Notes: generated by a model from the sequence alone, not told the origin. 64,000 bases of DNA from Perkinsus chesapeaki (GCA_013115145.1 JAAPAO010000038.1:47738-111737); one strand, 5' to 3'; shown: positions 20,194 to 31,005, counted from the stretch's first letter. Made by a program: numbers and translations.

Positions 20194-22014
20194 ATGGATA
20201 ACATAGAAGATGCTGTTAACTCCGGCGTCAATATGGGCATCACTTCCCTTCTACGAACTGGCAACAAGTACCGAGACCTCGCCCTCTGCATCGCAGTGCC
20301 GATTGCAATGAAGGTCATCACCGATCGAGAGGTTCTTTCCGACATTTGGGGTAGCCTCAAGTCCACTGTATGCTGGGTCACTGCTCGTCCGAATGAGTAC
20401 ATTCGCCAAATATCTTTCCTGGAGGGTCAGAACCTATCTGTCACCGGTGACGACGCGAGCGTCCTCGACACTACCCAGAGGAACAACATACTTCAAAAGG
20501 CCTTGCGACTCTACATCGAGGAGAACTACAGCATCGGTGCTAATAATATGGAGGTCTTCTTGGTTCCTAACAAGACCGTCAAGCTCGAGAAAGACCGTTA
20601 TGGCGACCCGTGCCTGTTTAGTGCGAGCGCTCAGCAGCTTCAGTCGTACGAAGTTACGAGGCTGCCCGGGAAGGGCCACTGGGTGCTAGTTGATGAGGAG
20701 AGGGATATCTGGTTCAAGCAAGATGAGACTATCGAGAGCGCTCAGACGACCAAGTCGGATGGTGACAACAAAACTACTACTAATAACAGAATTATCACCT
20801 TCTCGATAAAGTCCCGGGGGCAAGGCGCAGGCGAGAGAGTCGATGAGTTCATTAATCAGGCTTATCGGTGGTATGTCGAGAAGAAGCTCCAGGAGGCCGA
20901 TGGCAGCCGTTACTTCTACATCAAGACCAAGGAGGAGGACGAGTTCAAGAAGTATCGATTGAGCGACTGCAAGTCCTTCGACAGTCTGTTCTTTCCGGAG
21001 AAGCAATCGCTGATGAAGTTGGTTGACGATTTCGTAGACAAACGAGGCAAGTTCGCCATATCCGGTTTTCCCAATAAGCTCGGTCTCCTCTTGGATGGCC
21101 CCCCGGGGACAGGCAAAACCAGTCTCATCAAAGCCTTGGCACTTTACACTAAGCGGAACGTTGTCTGCGTTTCGCTGGGTAAAGTGAGGACTAACCAGGA
21201 GCTGATGGACATGCTTTTTGATCTGTCGTTCCCGGTGAAGGACGATGACGAGCCGCCTAAGCTGGACTTTAAGGATATAATATTTGTTATGGAGGATGTG
21301 GACGCCGCGTCGAAGGTGGTGTACTCTAGAGGAGGCGAAAATAAGGAAGGAAAGCACAGAGAGGAAGTGCCCAGCACTCCCGAGGACACGAGCGAATCGT
21401 CAAAGTCCGAGGATGAGTCCAAGCCGCCGTCGATGGAGAAGCTGATCCACGCGGTGACCACTGGGGTGATGGCTGCTAACAAAATGGCGGGAGAGAAGGC
21501 TCAAAGTAGGGGAGTCTCGGATGGAAAAGATACCTCGAAGATATCTTTGTTTGACGAGCCGGATAAGCTTTCACTGTCGGGGCTTCTGAATGCCCTTGAC
21601 GGCATCGTCGACTCGCCCGGCAGGATCCTTGTAATGACAACTAACCATCCAGAGCGGCTCGATCCGGCGTTGATACGACCTGGAAGGATCAACAAGCGAA
21701 TTCATATGGGGTGGATGCTGCCGGACATGGCAGGGCAGATGCTCGAGCACTATCTGGGAGTGGCACCGACGGCTGGGCAGCAAGCGGTGATTGATGACAT
21801 ATTCCAGAATTATAATATTTCACCGGCGACTCTAGAGCAGACATGCGCCGAATTCAATACGGTCGACGAGGTCATCGGGAGCCTCCAGGAACGGCTGAAG
21901 GAGGGCGAGGCGTACTCCCCGTTGCGGCGGAAGGAGCAGCCCGCTGCAGCTGCTGCCGGGGAGGATAGGTTTGCTGACGGCTCGGAGACTACCGATGAGA
22001 CTGCAGATGTGTGA
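20194..22014 (+). CDS. BCS1-like AAA ATPase
   Basis: An intronless 606-residue AAA protein. Walker A is GPPGTGKTS (about residues 302-310), Walker B IIFVMEDVDA (about 361-370), then SGLLNALDGI and the sensor/arginine-finger stretch VMTTNHPERLDPALIRPGR. The latter two are diagnostic of the BCS1/AAA-membrane group. A hydrophobic segment near residue 30 may anchor it. A low-complexity acidic insertion of about 90 residues separates Walker B from the sensor region. BCS1 itself translocates the Rieske protein in mitochondria; many BCS1-like proteins have other roles, so function stays open. Start 20194 is preferred over 20134 because the conserved CTCTAGCT element ends exactly before it. Confidence 0.8.
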   Translation: MDNIEDAVNSGVNMGITSLLRTGNKYRDLALCIAVPIAMKVITDREVLSDIWGSLKSTVCWVTARPNEYIRQISFLEGQNLSVTGDDASVLDTTQRNNILQKALRLYIEENYSIGANNMEVFLVPNKTVKLEKDRYGDPCLFSASAQQLQSYEVTRLPGKGHWVLVDEERDIWFKQDETIESAQTTKSDGDNKTTTNNRIITFSIKSRGQGAGERVDEFINQAYRWYVEKKLQEADGSRYFYIKTKEEDEFKKYRLSDCKSFDSLFFPEKQSLMKLVDDFVDKRGKFAISGFPNKLGLLLDGPPGTGKTSLIKALALYTKRNVVCVSLGKVRTNQELMDMLFDLSFPVKDDDEPPKLDFKDIIFVMEDVDAASKVVYSRGGENKEGKHREEVPSTPEDTSESSKSEDESKPPSMEKLIHAVTTGVMAANKMAGEKAQSRGVSDGKDTSKISLFDEPDKLSLSGLLNALDGIVDSPGRILVMTTNHPERLDPALIRPGRINKRIHMGWMLPDMAGQMLEHYLGVAPTAGQQAVIDDIFQNYNISPATLEQTCAEFNTVDEVIGSLQERLKEGEAYSPLRRKEQPAAAAAGEDRFADGSETTDETADV

Positions 22015-22153
22015 GGATCATTTATAACAGTTCCTTTCTCTTTACCGTCTTTGGTTACTCAATCTTGGCGATCTGGGGGTACCTGCCTCATTTTGAGGGA
22101 CGTAGAGGGAAAGTCGGTATGGCTTTGAGAGGTACAGGTGCAGCCTTTCTCAT

Positions 22154-25100
22154 TGTATGTTCACATCGGGGAAGCATCATCACCATCAACCGACTGGATC
22201 ATCTATGTCATCATCGAGTCATCCTCATGTTATCAGATCAACAGCAAGCAGCAGTTCAACAACAGCAGCAGCTAACAACTGGCCTCCATGTACGACCTGT
22301 CGCGTATCTTGCACGCTCAACCTCTGGATTCCTCAGTAATCCCCGGAATGTCTCGTTCTCCAGTTCATCCTCGTTCTCCCCAATTGAGCGCTCCTCTCCT
22401 CGGCAGCTCATCTGGCCTTCCGCCTCCCTTCATCTGGAGGCCACCGCGCACCAGCACCTCCAGCGCCGGCAGCCACCACAGTCTTCCGAGGTCCCCCAGA
22501 GGTAATGCGTGCGGTTGTATGTTTGCAGTATTCGTAGGATTGGGCTCTCTCCCCCTGGCAAGATCGGACTCTAGTACGTCTCTTCCACCGACTCTCGATC
22601 GTCACCGATATCGCTACAAGTTGAAGTCGGGCGTTGCGCCGAGCCAGGATGACCAGACGCTCCTCAAGAGGCTTGCAACGATTGAAATGGAAATAGCTCA
22701 GGAAAATGAAAGTAATGTTCGGAGCTGGAAGGGTAATTCTTGCGCGCCACAGAATTCGAAGCAGACAGGCATCAGTATGCGGAGCACAAGGAACGGATGG
22801 ATAAGTATCAGGAGGAGTTGACCGAGCAAAACCAAAGGTGGTCGGGGGCGGGCCGTCCGGTGTGGCATGATAGCGGAAGACAGCCAAACGTTGATTTTTT
22901 GTATCATGTGGCTGTTTGTTGGGCTCTCCCCGAGGGAGCATGAGGGCTTGCATTGCTCCTCTCGGCAACCGATCGATCCCTATGGGGATACACTGAGGGA
23001 CGAACGATATGAATTATACTTCAGTGAACACTGATATAGGGCAATTGAAAATCTCAGTCGCACCAAAGCTTAAAGGTGCGGCCGCTGGCTGGATGGGAGC
23101 GATCTCTTTGGTGGGGCTGCGGTCCCAGGCTGCGGTTCTCAAGTCCGTAGTGCAGAAAGTACGATTTTTGTTCGTTACTGTTCGGTGAAAAGTGGTACTA
23201 TGAGGGACGAGATCAACGGGGCGTTCCGAGTTCATTTGTGGGAAAATCGGTATGGAAATTGGTCAGGCTGCAGGAGGACATTAAGCTGCTAGAGGAAGAG
23301 GCTGATGAGAAGGAAGAGAGAAAACGGTGGATTCTGGGTAGCTGCTGCGGTGAAGCGGTCATCGAAGAACGACCAGCTTCCAGGCGAGATCGAGCGGCTG
23401 ACCGAGCTGGCATCACATAGGGAAAGGCTAATACACGCACAAAGGGAAAATAAAAATAGTTTAACAGAGGGGATGAGGAAGGGTCGAGAGGAGCTCGATA
23501 AAGTAGTATTTAGGGAAATGCAAGTGGGAGCAAGATTTGCAAGATTGGGTACTGGTCCGTTATTCTATTGAGCATTATATCTCTTTGTCGTTTCGGAAAA
23601 ATGAATGATGTCCGACGCGGTTTGGGAAACATCCTCCCTCACTCGTTCTGGTGTTTCCCCAACTGATCGATATGTTTATGAACACCTTTTTGATAGGACC
23701 GGAATTTGACCTAAACCTTGGCGAGATATTCATGTGTTTGCGCGGTAGCTGAGACCGATCGGGTTGAGTAATCTTGTCCCCTATGACGCGGAGATACTGT
23801 ACGAGGCAGCGAGAAGGGGAGGAGGAATTGAATAAAGTCTCGTGGATAGATGCTGCAAAAGTCGAGTCGTAGTCTACTCGTCGCCAATCTTGCAATCTTG
23901 CATTTCCTCAACGGTGATTGATGCTTACTGTTTTAGATGAAGCGTGGAAGTGCTGGAATACGTGCAAGAATTCATGATATTGACGCCGATGTAAAAACGG
24001 AGCACTTTCGTGTTTTACGGTTTTTCTATCAGATTGTACAACTGCGGCAGGAGTCTGCTGAGATAGAGGCTGAACTGCGACTGGAGGACCGCACTTTACA
24101 GGATTTGAGGGAGAAGAAGAACAAAATGGAGAGAAGATTTAGGTCGGCAGAGGGGGGCTTGGTGGAGCCTGCGGTGGACGATGGGGAAATGTGTTAGTAA
24201 TACACATGTAGGATACAGAATGTTGTTGATAAAAATGTGAAAGCTGCTGTTCACTGAGAATACCATATGCAAATGCAAGTGCGTTAAAACACATTCTCAC
24301 TAGAAATAGTCGGAGAATGCAAGTGCATTGGTTATTGCTCATAGAAGGGCTGGGGAGGGGTGAGAAGGCGGATAGGGGAAGGTAACTCTAGTTGGACGGT
24401 TGTGGATGGTCCTGAGCCGATGTCTCCGAGTAGAGGTCTTTGTGCTACTGTAACTGTTATTACTTGTATGAATCGTATCATTATCTATATTTTCTTGTCT
24501 GCTGTTTTAAAAGAATATATTGCATGATGGTTGTTCTGCTTTTGGGGGTTCAGCGCGGAAAGGGAGGCGAGAGAGAGGTATAGAGAAGACCAGGAAGAAT
24601 TAATGGAACTGCAGCAAAAAAATAGGGAAGCTCGGGTAGAGCGGAATCCTGACCTACTTTGTATCTTGCAAGGGTGAAGCTAAGATACTACTAGCCGAAA
24701 GGGAGGCTATGCTCGAAAGGAACAGACGTTGCATCTCGGCCAAGGAGATCCTAGCCCTTCATCAGGGCTCCGAAGACAGCAAGGAAAAGTAGGAAAATTC
24801 GATCGACGAAATTCACTTTCCCTCGGAAGTCACCGCCTTTGCCGCTCAAACGAGGACACCTCGATCATCAACGAATGCCTTCACCGTGGTAGAGAAGAGT
24901 ACCTCAAGGAGCTCCTGTCTATGATGAAGTAAGTGTTATTGTAAGAAGCGCGCGCCCTGGTGATCGATTGTGTTAGGGATGTTGAGGAGAACATAGACGA
25001 GAAGATGAAGGCATTGAGAGAAGTAGTGGGACGAAAAAAGGTAAATTGGCTGGCCGAGATTGAGTAGCAGAAACGGTCGAGTCAATACAATCATTAAAGG

Positions 25101-25312
25101 GTATTGCAAATGCGGTGCCAGTTGTTGTGGTGACGGGAAAGAATTGACCGCCCAGCTTGGATGTTTAGGCGTCTGGAGAAGCTACTGGTGATGGAAAAAT
25201 AAAGAAGACAAAGAAACAGGAGCGCAACCCCTTTGCGGTGTTCGACCCGGTTCTACCTTCTGGGGCTGGGCCACTTGCATCTAGGCCCAGTCTGGTGCCT
25301 AATAGTAGATAA
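22154..25312 (+). CDS. Multi-exon coiled-coil protein (possibly more than one gene)
   Basis: Starts with a Ser/His/Pro-rich N-terminus (from about 22154 or 22288), then many short exons of heptad-rich sequence. Examples are RLATIEMEIAQENE, HKERMDKYQEELTEQNQ, LVRLQEDIKLLEEEADEKEE, SAEIEAELRLEDRTLQDLREKK, AEREARERYREDQEEL and NECLHRGREEYLKELLSMM. It ends in a basic, Pro-rich tail (KKTKKQERNPFAVFDPVLP) with TAA at 25310-25312. Introns are GT-AG, one being a 34-nt self-pairing intron (24661-24694). Several middle junctions (23060-23260, 23530-23940, 24200-24550) are unresolved, so two genes cannot be excluded. A cytoskeletal role is plausible but unproven. Confidence 0.5.
24661..24694 (+). other. 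34-nt hairpin intron
   Basis: A GT-AG intron of 34 nt begins GTATCTT and contains AAGATAC, which is fully complementary to the first seven bases, just before TACTAG. The two ends of the intron would therefore pair around a 14-nt loop. Splicing here keeps the coiled-coil frame (PDLL to EREAMLE), while reading through meets stops. Confidence 0.45.
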
Positions 25313-25317
25313 TTATA

Positions 25318-25333
25318 CTGACACCTCTAGCTG
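25318..25333 (+). promoter_or_regulatory. CTGACACCTCTAGCTG element upstream of K+ channel
   Basis: Starts six bases after the stop codon of the coiled-coil gene and about 105 bp before the channel ATG at 25439. The identical 16-mer occurs at 9810-9825 and 45577-45592. The 106-bp leader ends CTTCCAG, a plausible acceptor. Confidence 0.4.
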
Positions 25334-25438
25334 GCGTGCATAATTAAGTCTCATGAGGGTATTCTCAGTAAAATGTGTATTGTGTTGTCAATTTATGTGT
25401 ATTAATCCATACCGCTCCTTCCAGGGACGTGGCCTTTT

Positions 25439-27508
25439 ATGGCCTTGCCAAATGCTTCTGCAGCTCAGCTCCTCCCTCAAGAAGATCCCCTCGCTCCACT
25501 CGATAAGTTGACTGCTAGTCTAGATGGTCTGAGGCGATATCTAGACGAGATTCAAGCCGAGGTGGCGTCTTTACAGCGAGCGCAAATGACGTCGGCCTCC
25601 GCCCCGCCAACCGCGACCACGGCCACCGGTGAAGCTCCTCGACGAATGGCTCTGATCTCGAGAGCTCCGCGGCATACTTCTACTCTGCCGGAGAATATCG
25701 GCAGCCACAACGACGAGACAGTCCTCATTGACGACACTGCATCTGCTACTGTTGGGCTTAGAAGGCGAACCCATCTCAAGGGGACACTAATTATAGTGAG
25801 AAGTGTTTTCACTGTTGGTTTTTGTTTCTGTCATCGACGAGTTCGTAAACAATCTTTCCCCTCCGCAGAGGGCAATTGGGTGACACCAAGACATTTAAGT
25901 GGCGGAAAAATGCTGTCGACAAAAGAAACAGCTTCGGCGGAAAGTCTCCGAGATGGCGTGTCGATCGAAGTGCCTTTGCCAATAATATTGCCAGATTCCA
26001 TTTTCCGAACTGTCTGGGATCTTCTCGGCTTCCTCCTTATCGTCTCTGATGCTATCAGCATACCTTACAGGCTCAGCTTCAATGCCAAGCCCGAGGGGGT
26101 CTTCCTCGCCATGGAGAACGCCATTACGGTCTTCTGGATGTTGGACATTTTCCTCAACTTCTTTACCGGCTACTATCGGGGCTCAGAGCTCATCACGGAC
26201 CCCGGCAAGATATGGCGGCACTACATCCGTGGTTGGCTGTTCTTCGACTTGATCGCGTCTTTTCCCTTTATGTGGTTGGCGCCCGAGTCTGGCAGCTCTG
26301 GTGATTCGGGCAGGTGGTTCAGGCTTCTACGATTCACAAGATTCTTGCGCCTTTTTCGACTCCTACGATTGGCCAAGCTCATACAGATTCTTGGCCGCAT
26401 TGAGGAGTTCCTCGAGGTCTTCCCTCTTGCGCACTTCGCTGCCTCTATCAGCAAAATGCTTCTCTGGATTGCTCTGCTCAGCCACGTCTCAGCATGTGTC
26501 TGGTACAGCGTCGGCCTTCGCTCCCTCTCCTGCGAAAAACCGGCTGAGAATCTTTTAAACTGCGACCTCGAGGAATCTTGGATAGGTTCCCTCAATAGAA
26601 GCGAGCTGGAAGAATCTAACGAACTTCGATTGCTGTTGTATCTCAATTCACTGTACTTCTCCTTGAGTACAATGACGACTGTCGGGTACGGTGACATCCA
26701 CCCGATTTCGGCCAATGAGAAAGCCTTCACCGTATTCTTCCTGCTCGTCTCGATTGTGGCCTTCTCCGGTATGGTGGGCGCTGTTACCGAAGTTGTTCAT
26801 CAATTCTTCGGACGTAATGTGCAGCATAAAAGTGCGATGCTCAACTTAGGGAGATACATGAAATGGCGCCGTTTGCCATATCATCTGCAACGCCGACTGA
26901 GACGCTATATGCAGTACCGTTGGGAGCACGGCGGGTTCGATCTTGGCTTTAAAGAATCTGATATCATTAAAGACCTCTCTCCAGCTCTGAGAATTGCTGT
27001 TTTGGCTAGGGTTTATGGCCCACCGTTGAAGGAAGCACTGCACTTTACATGGCTTTTACGTCATCAACTGGCCTTTGAACGTCTTTTAGCAAGTGTGAAG
27101 TTCATGACCCAAGCTCCGGGCGATGTCCTCTTTCTTGACAGCGAGCTCGATGACTCCCTTTATTATCTCCAAGTCGGACAACTTGGACTCTTCTATTCGG
27201 CCGAAGCCGGCGAGAGCTACCCGGAGTGCACGATTGTCAAGGCTCCGGCGTATGTGGGGCAAACGGCACTACGACTGTTAGCGACAAACAATCCGCGGGA
27301 TAAAGAGAAGATACTCAGACCGTGCTCAGCTCTGTGCTCTACACATTGCGAGCTACTCAGTATAACTATTGAGGACTTGAGAACTTTGCTTGATTCAATG
27401 CCGCGACTTTGGGAAGACTTCTTTGAATGGTACACAGAGGAGTTTAATAAGACGAGATTTTATGAAGAGAAGAGAGCAACTACAACAGAAGATAAAACAA
27501 TGAGCTGA
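25439..27508 (+). CDS. Voltage-gated K+ channel of the EAG/HCN/KAT (CNBD) group
   Basis: Six-transmembrane channel. S4 carries regularly spaced Arg (LLRFTRFLRLFRLLRLAK). The pore has the K+ selectivity signature TTVGYGD (about residue 413) followed by HPISANEKAFTVFF. A C-linker (YHLQRRLRRYMQYRW) and a degenerate cyclic-nucleotide-binding-like domain (GDVLFLDSELDDSLYYLQVGQ) follow. The ORF is 689 codons. An internal 75-nt segment (about 25796-25870, GTGAGA to GCAGAG) could be an intron of 3n length; its translation is the only part without channel character. The N-terminus is Ala/Thr-rich. Ligand binding is uncertain because the phosphate-binding cassette is not evident. Confidence 0.8.
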   Translation: MALPNASAAQLLPQEDPLAPLDKLTASLDGLRRYLDEIQAEVASLQRAQMTSASAPPTATTATGEAPRRMALISRAPRHTSTLPENIGSHNDETVLIDDTASATVGLRRRTHLKGTLIIVRSVFTVGFCFCHRRVRKQSFPSAEGNWVTPRHLSGGKMLSTKETASAESLRDGVSIEVPLPIILPDSIFRTVWDLLGFLLIVSDAISIPYRLSFNAKPEGVFLAMENAITVFWMLDIFLNFFTGYYRGSELITDPGKIWRHYIRGWLFFDLIASFPFMWLAPESGSSGDSGRWFRLLRFTRFLRLFRLLRLAKLIQILGRIEEFLEVFPLAHFAASISKMLLWIALLSHVSACVWYSVGLRSLSCEKPAENLLNCDLEESWIGSLNRSELEESNELRLLLYLNSLYFSLSTMTTVGYGDIHPISANEKAFTVFFLLVSIVAFSGMVGAVTEVVHQFFGRNVQHKSAMLNLGRYMKWRRLPYHLQRRLRRYMQYRWEHGGFDLGFKESDIIKDLSPALRIAVLARVYGPPLKEALHFTWLLRHQLAFERLLASVKFMTQAPGDVLFLDSELDDSLYYLQVGQLGLFYSAEAGESYPECTIVKAPAYVGQTALRLLATNNPRDKEKILRPCSALCSTHCELLSITIEDLRTLLDSMPRLWEDFFEWYTEEFNKTRFYEEKRATTTEDKTMS

Positions 27509-28725
27509 ATGCAGCAAATACGCCTGTATATTTCTGACATGTTGCATGTTGATATGATGCGTAACATAATACTCGAAACGTTATTTAGTTTATAGTCAAG
27601 TTGCAATATAAGATTATTCAAACCGTACCTGCGCAGTACAGATCAACGGTAAAGCTTACCACCCGTCACTTGAAACGCTAGCGTGAAAAACGTGCCGCAT
27701 AACGCTATAGCGTCGTCCTTGGGTTTAGGGAACAGTCGACCACCGGGAATATGCCGGACACGAAGGAACGAATTGACGCATTTCCACCTCGGAGTTCAGC
27801 CAAGAAGAATGCCTGAATGAGCGGTGCGACCACCATGAAAGTTCGTGCACAATCAAGCACAATTGTGTTACACCAGTTATGTGACACCATAAATAGACAA
27901 GTAAGGAACCAGCTGGAAGTGTAGCACCAACACTTGTGCTCTCCAAAACGAATATTTTAGGGCCGATACTATCGGCCCTAAAATATTCACATAACTCCTT
28001 CATGGGTTATGGACTCAACTAGCTTGCTTGATGGAGAGCCTAGGCTGATCATGTTCTAATTAAGAGGCGAAGAAAGGCGAGCGCTCCAACCACAGCCGTG
28101 ACGCCCTACCGGGTATAATACCGTATCATCCCAGATGATAGCTTTGCAATTCCCAGAGAGCGTGTCGTAGTTCATGAGTAGTACTATCCTTGCCGCGTTT
28201 AGTTGTCGTGCGTATAAATACGTATAATAATACCGAGGCTAAAGTCGTAAGCGTATTATGCGAACACCGCGTTTCGAACACGTTCAACTGACTCAATAAC
28301 GTATTCAAATTGGTTAAGAATCTTGAGTCAAGATGAAGGTGCGAAGGCCGTTACTGTGCCGATGTTGTTCCGCGAAGTGTTATACCTACACGACCCATCG
28401 CATTCCTCGAACGTAGCACAACTCGAAGAACTGTTCTACATGTTGCAGCGGCGACGTTCAATTGTGTGACACCAAGAATGTCGTCCAGCATGTCACAGGC
28501 AATCAGGCGTGCACTTCAGTCTACTTACATCCGTGTGGCCCGTTCAAGGCCTACGCTCCATTCTCATGGAGGAGCGAATATATCATATCTTCAAAGCCTC
28601 CCCTCGTAGCTTTCCTAGCTAGCCATAGTTGGCTTCCAAGCCCCATTTCACTATTGAGAATGAGTTGAGTAAGATGCATAATACTTCATCAGTTGCACTT
28701 GCTCTAATCCCCACGCTTTGTGTTA
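27509..28725. other. Spacer with a 39-nt perfect palindrome and a degenerate coding remnant
   Basis: No intact gene was seen. It holds the palindrome at 27950-27988. A remnant at about 28390-28510 (LEELFYMLQRRR, CDTKNVVQHVT) also occurs at 31540-31650. A GTGACA...TGTCAC pair brackets 28481-28500, roughly 230 bp before the next secreted gene. Confidence 0.4.
27950..27988. repeat. 39-nt perfect inverted repeat
   Basis: Two 19-nt arms (GAATATTTTAGGGCCGATA and its exact complement) separated by one C. No gene surrounds it closely. With a 1-nt loop it is a DNA cruciform-type palindrome rather than a normal RNA hairpin. Confidence 0.8.
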
Positions 28726-29133
28726 ATGGCCTTAACTATCATCCTAGCATTCATCGGTGGTCTTTGGTGCTCGGAAGGCTTGGAGGAACCCTCTGGCCCA
28801 TATAATGCGATGATCGATTCGAACATCTGCATTCAGACTATCTGGAGAGATGATAACGGCGAGCTCAAGGTTAAAGAAACTGTTAAATGTTATAAAGAGG
28901 TATATGAGTCCCCCGAGTTGGACACGATCCAAGTCCCACCTACGATTGGTATCGACCCTAGCAGCTATGAGGCCTTCCTCCAATTCATGGACAAGGCGAA
29001 GAAGCAGTGTGGATTTGAGGCAGAACAGAGTTTCATGTCTAACTTTCAATACATAGATTCTGAGGATTCCTTAACGACGGCACGGTCTGAAGGGAATGTG
29101 GTGAAGCTACGTCCCGGCTCCTGTTGGGAGTGA
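28726..29133 (+). CDS. Small secreted protein, family member 3
   Basis: 135 residues from the ATG at 28726; the frame also opens earlier with a GTG, which is ignored. The signal peptide is ALTIILAFIGGLWCSEG. The mature part has ICIQTIW, KVKETVKCYKEVYESPEL, SYEAFLQFMDKAKKQCGF and KLRPGSCW. It pairs with the gene at 30613-31005 on the other strand (LCIQTNW, IKETVKC, FFNKVYKECGL, LKPGTC). Four conserved Cys suggest a disulfide-bonded secreted domain. Function unknown. No intron. Confidence 0.7.
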   Translation: MALTIILAFIGGLWCSEGLEEPSGPYNAMIDSNICIQTIWRDDNGELKVKETVKCYKEVYESPELDTIQVPPTIGIDPSSYEAFLQFMDKAKKQCGFEAEQSFMSNFQYIDSEDSLTTARSEGNVVKLRPGSCWE

Positions 29134-30612
29134 GTCAACGAGCCACTCATATTTATTCTCTTATTAGACTATCCGCCAGATTGTGGCACAAATTTCACTT
29201 TATAATGCATCGGTCTCATCTGGACGGCCTAGACGTCACTCATCAGAAGAGTCCGTCATGTAAGGGTTAGTTATCTTCTTTTGGATAAGCTCGTTTTATC
29301 CATACTATCTTTACCTTAGACTTGTGTTTTGAAGTATTAAGGGAAACTTTGGGGTTGGAATCTATTGTGACACCATGGAAGAGATCAGCTTACAAACTCT
29401 CAATTTCCGCATGAACGGGGCCGTACCGTCGGTACGTAGCGAGGTACCCCTACCTTCCGCCCCGTAGCACGCATCAACCTCTATTGTTTCAACCCACATA
29501 AATATTTCATTTGGCAGCATCATCCTCGGGGATACCTCGCCTAGTTGTAACATCGGTTGGTATACCGAAAACCGCCTAGCGAGCGTGGAATGGGATATCA
29601 GTACACAAGGTTCGCAGTTAGAATACTCCTTACCCGGCACGGAACAAGCCAAGTAGTTTATTCCGACTTTATACTTTAGGGGAGGAGGGAGATGATTACT
29701 AATGATCTAATCACTACACTGACTAGGTCTTTGATAACACATCACAGATTGAGCAGTTTGAGTAGCAATATGAGTATCCTTGGAAATAATCCGTTTCCAG
29801 TAGCCTATAAATTGCACCTTTGCGGAAACACGAGGTTCGCTCTGACCATCCGTAAACCGTAAGATACCAGACTGAGTTAGAGAGGACCGACGCTCATTTT
29901 GGTATGTTTGAGGCATCGGAGCGAGGCCTGAAGCTCAGTGTGCAAGCGTGGTCAGCTCATTCCCACTACCGTCGACCACACATTGTTATATTTCGATCGG
30001 GAGTACTAATGTTATACTTACTAAGTATTACTTAGTCTATCTAAGAGCCGAGTATGCAAGGACTGTCACCTCATTTGGTTGTCGCCTTTTCTTATCACTG
30101 TGAGGGTTTATTTCTAATAAATTATTGCCCTTCTGCATTAGTGCGGCGCCGAAGCCTGTCAATGTGGCACGGATGTCCTCGCACTAGCCTTCGTACTTTG
30201 GTCTCGACTGAAGTTTTTTCTTGCTCTCGAGCGAGTTGTTTATGCGATTTGCTCGATTAAGGCAAGTCACATAACTTTATATTTTACAAAGAGATTCTGC
30301 TTCCATGAAGACTTCTCCAGAAGACTTCTCCAAGAATGTTTATGTGCGTGGGCGAGTGAATCGGACAACTTCATGGCAGCAACAGGCTGTTGCCAAAAGC
30401 CATATCACTCACAAACCCAACACACGTGGCTACAAAAACGGACTATTGGGAGCCGTTGATATCTTTATAGAGGATATAATGAATGCTAGGTGACCAATAA
30501 CATGGCGTAGGTATTTTATCACCAATGTGATGAACGGACGGCTGGTAGCAATGAGCATGTAGATGTACCGAAGGATTATGGCTCGGCCATCCATTCTTCC
30601 GCCACTTCATGG
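29134..30612. other. Non-coding spacer
   Basis: Roughly 1.5 kb with no supported exon. Minor features are an inverted repeat CGTACC-GTC-GGTACG near 29425-29440 and a direct repeat GAAGACTTCTCC twice at 30308-30333. Confidence 0.35.
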
Positions 30613-31005
30613 TCAACAAGTGCCTGGTTTCAACGTCTCCTTTTCTCCTTGAAAAGTTGAAGTTAAGGTGTTATCTTCTTTATCATAACTGAACTTATAC
30701 ATATCCGAGTACAGATTAGGCTTAAGCCCACACTCCTTATACACTTTATTAAAGAAGGCTCCATAATCTTTTTTACTACTGGAGTCGATGGTGTACGGGT
30801 TGGTGCCAGTACCAACCATGGCAGGGGATGTGACCGACTGTCCACGGCATTTAACGGTTTCCTTAATATAAATGTATTCATGGAAGAACCAGTTAGTCTG
30901 AATGCATAGAGTCTTCCCAATCTCCTGACTATATTTGCCATCTGGAAATGCTTGACTCCACATGACGATGGTCAACAGTAGAAGGATCGCTAAAGTGCCG
31001 TTCAT
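30613..31005 (-). CDS. Small secreted protein, family member 4
   Basis: 130 residues with a clear signal peptide (MNGTLAILLLLTIVMWSQA). Conserved blocks with member 3 are GKTLCIQTNWF, YIKETVKCRGQSVTSPAM, DYGAFFNKVYKECGLKP and ETLKPGTC. The two genes converge on a 1.5-kb spacer, so they probably arose by inverted duplication. Probably exported; role unknown. Confidence 0.7.
   Translation of the reverse strand: MNGTLAILLLLTIVMWSQAFPDGKYSQEIGKTLCIQTNWFFHEYIYIKETVKCRGQSVTSPAMVGTGTNPYTIDSSSKKDYGAFFNKVYKECGLKPNLYSDMYKFSYDKEDNTLTSTFQGEKETLKPGTC

Noticed and set aside
20686-21357. 223-codon minus-strand ORF
   Set aside because: Antisense shadow of the AAA ATPase coding region.
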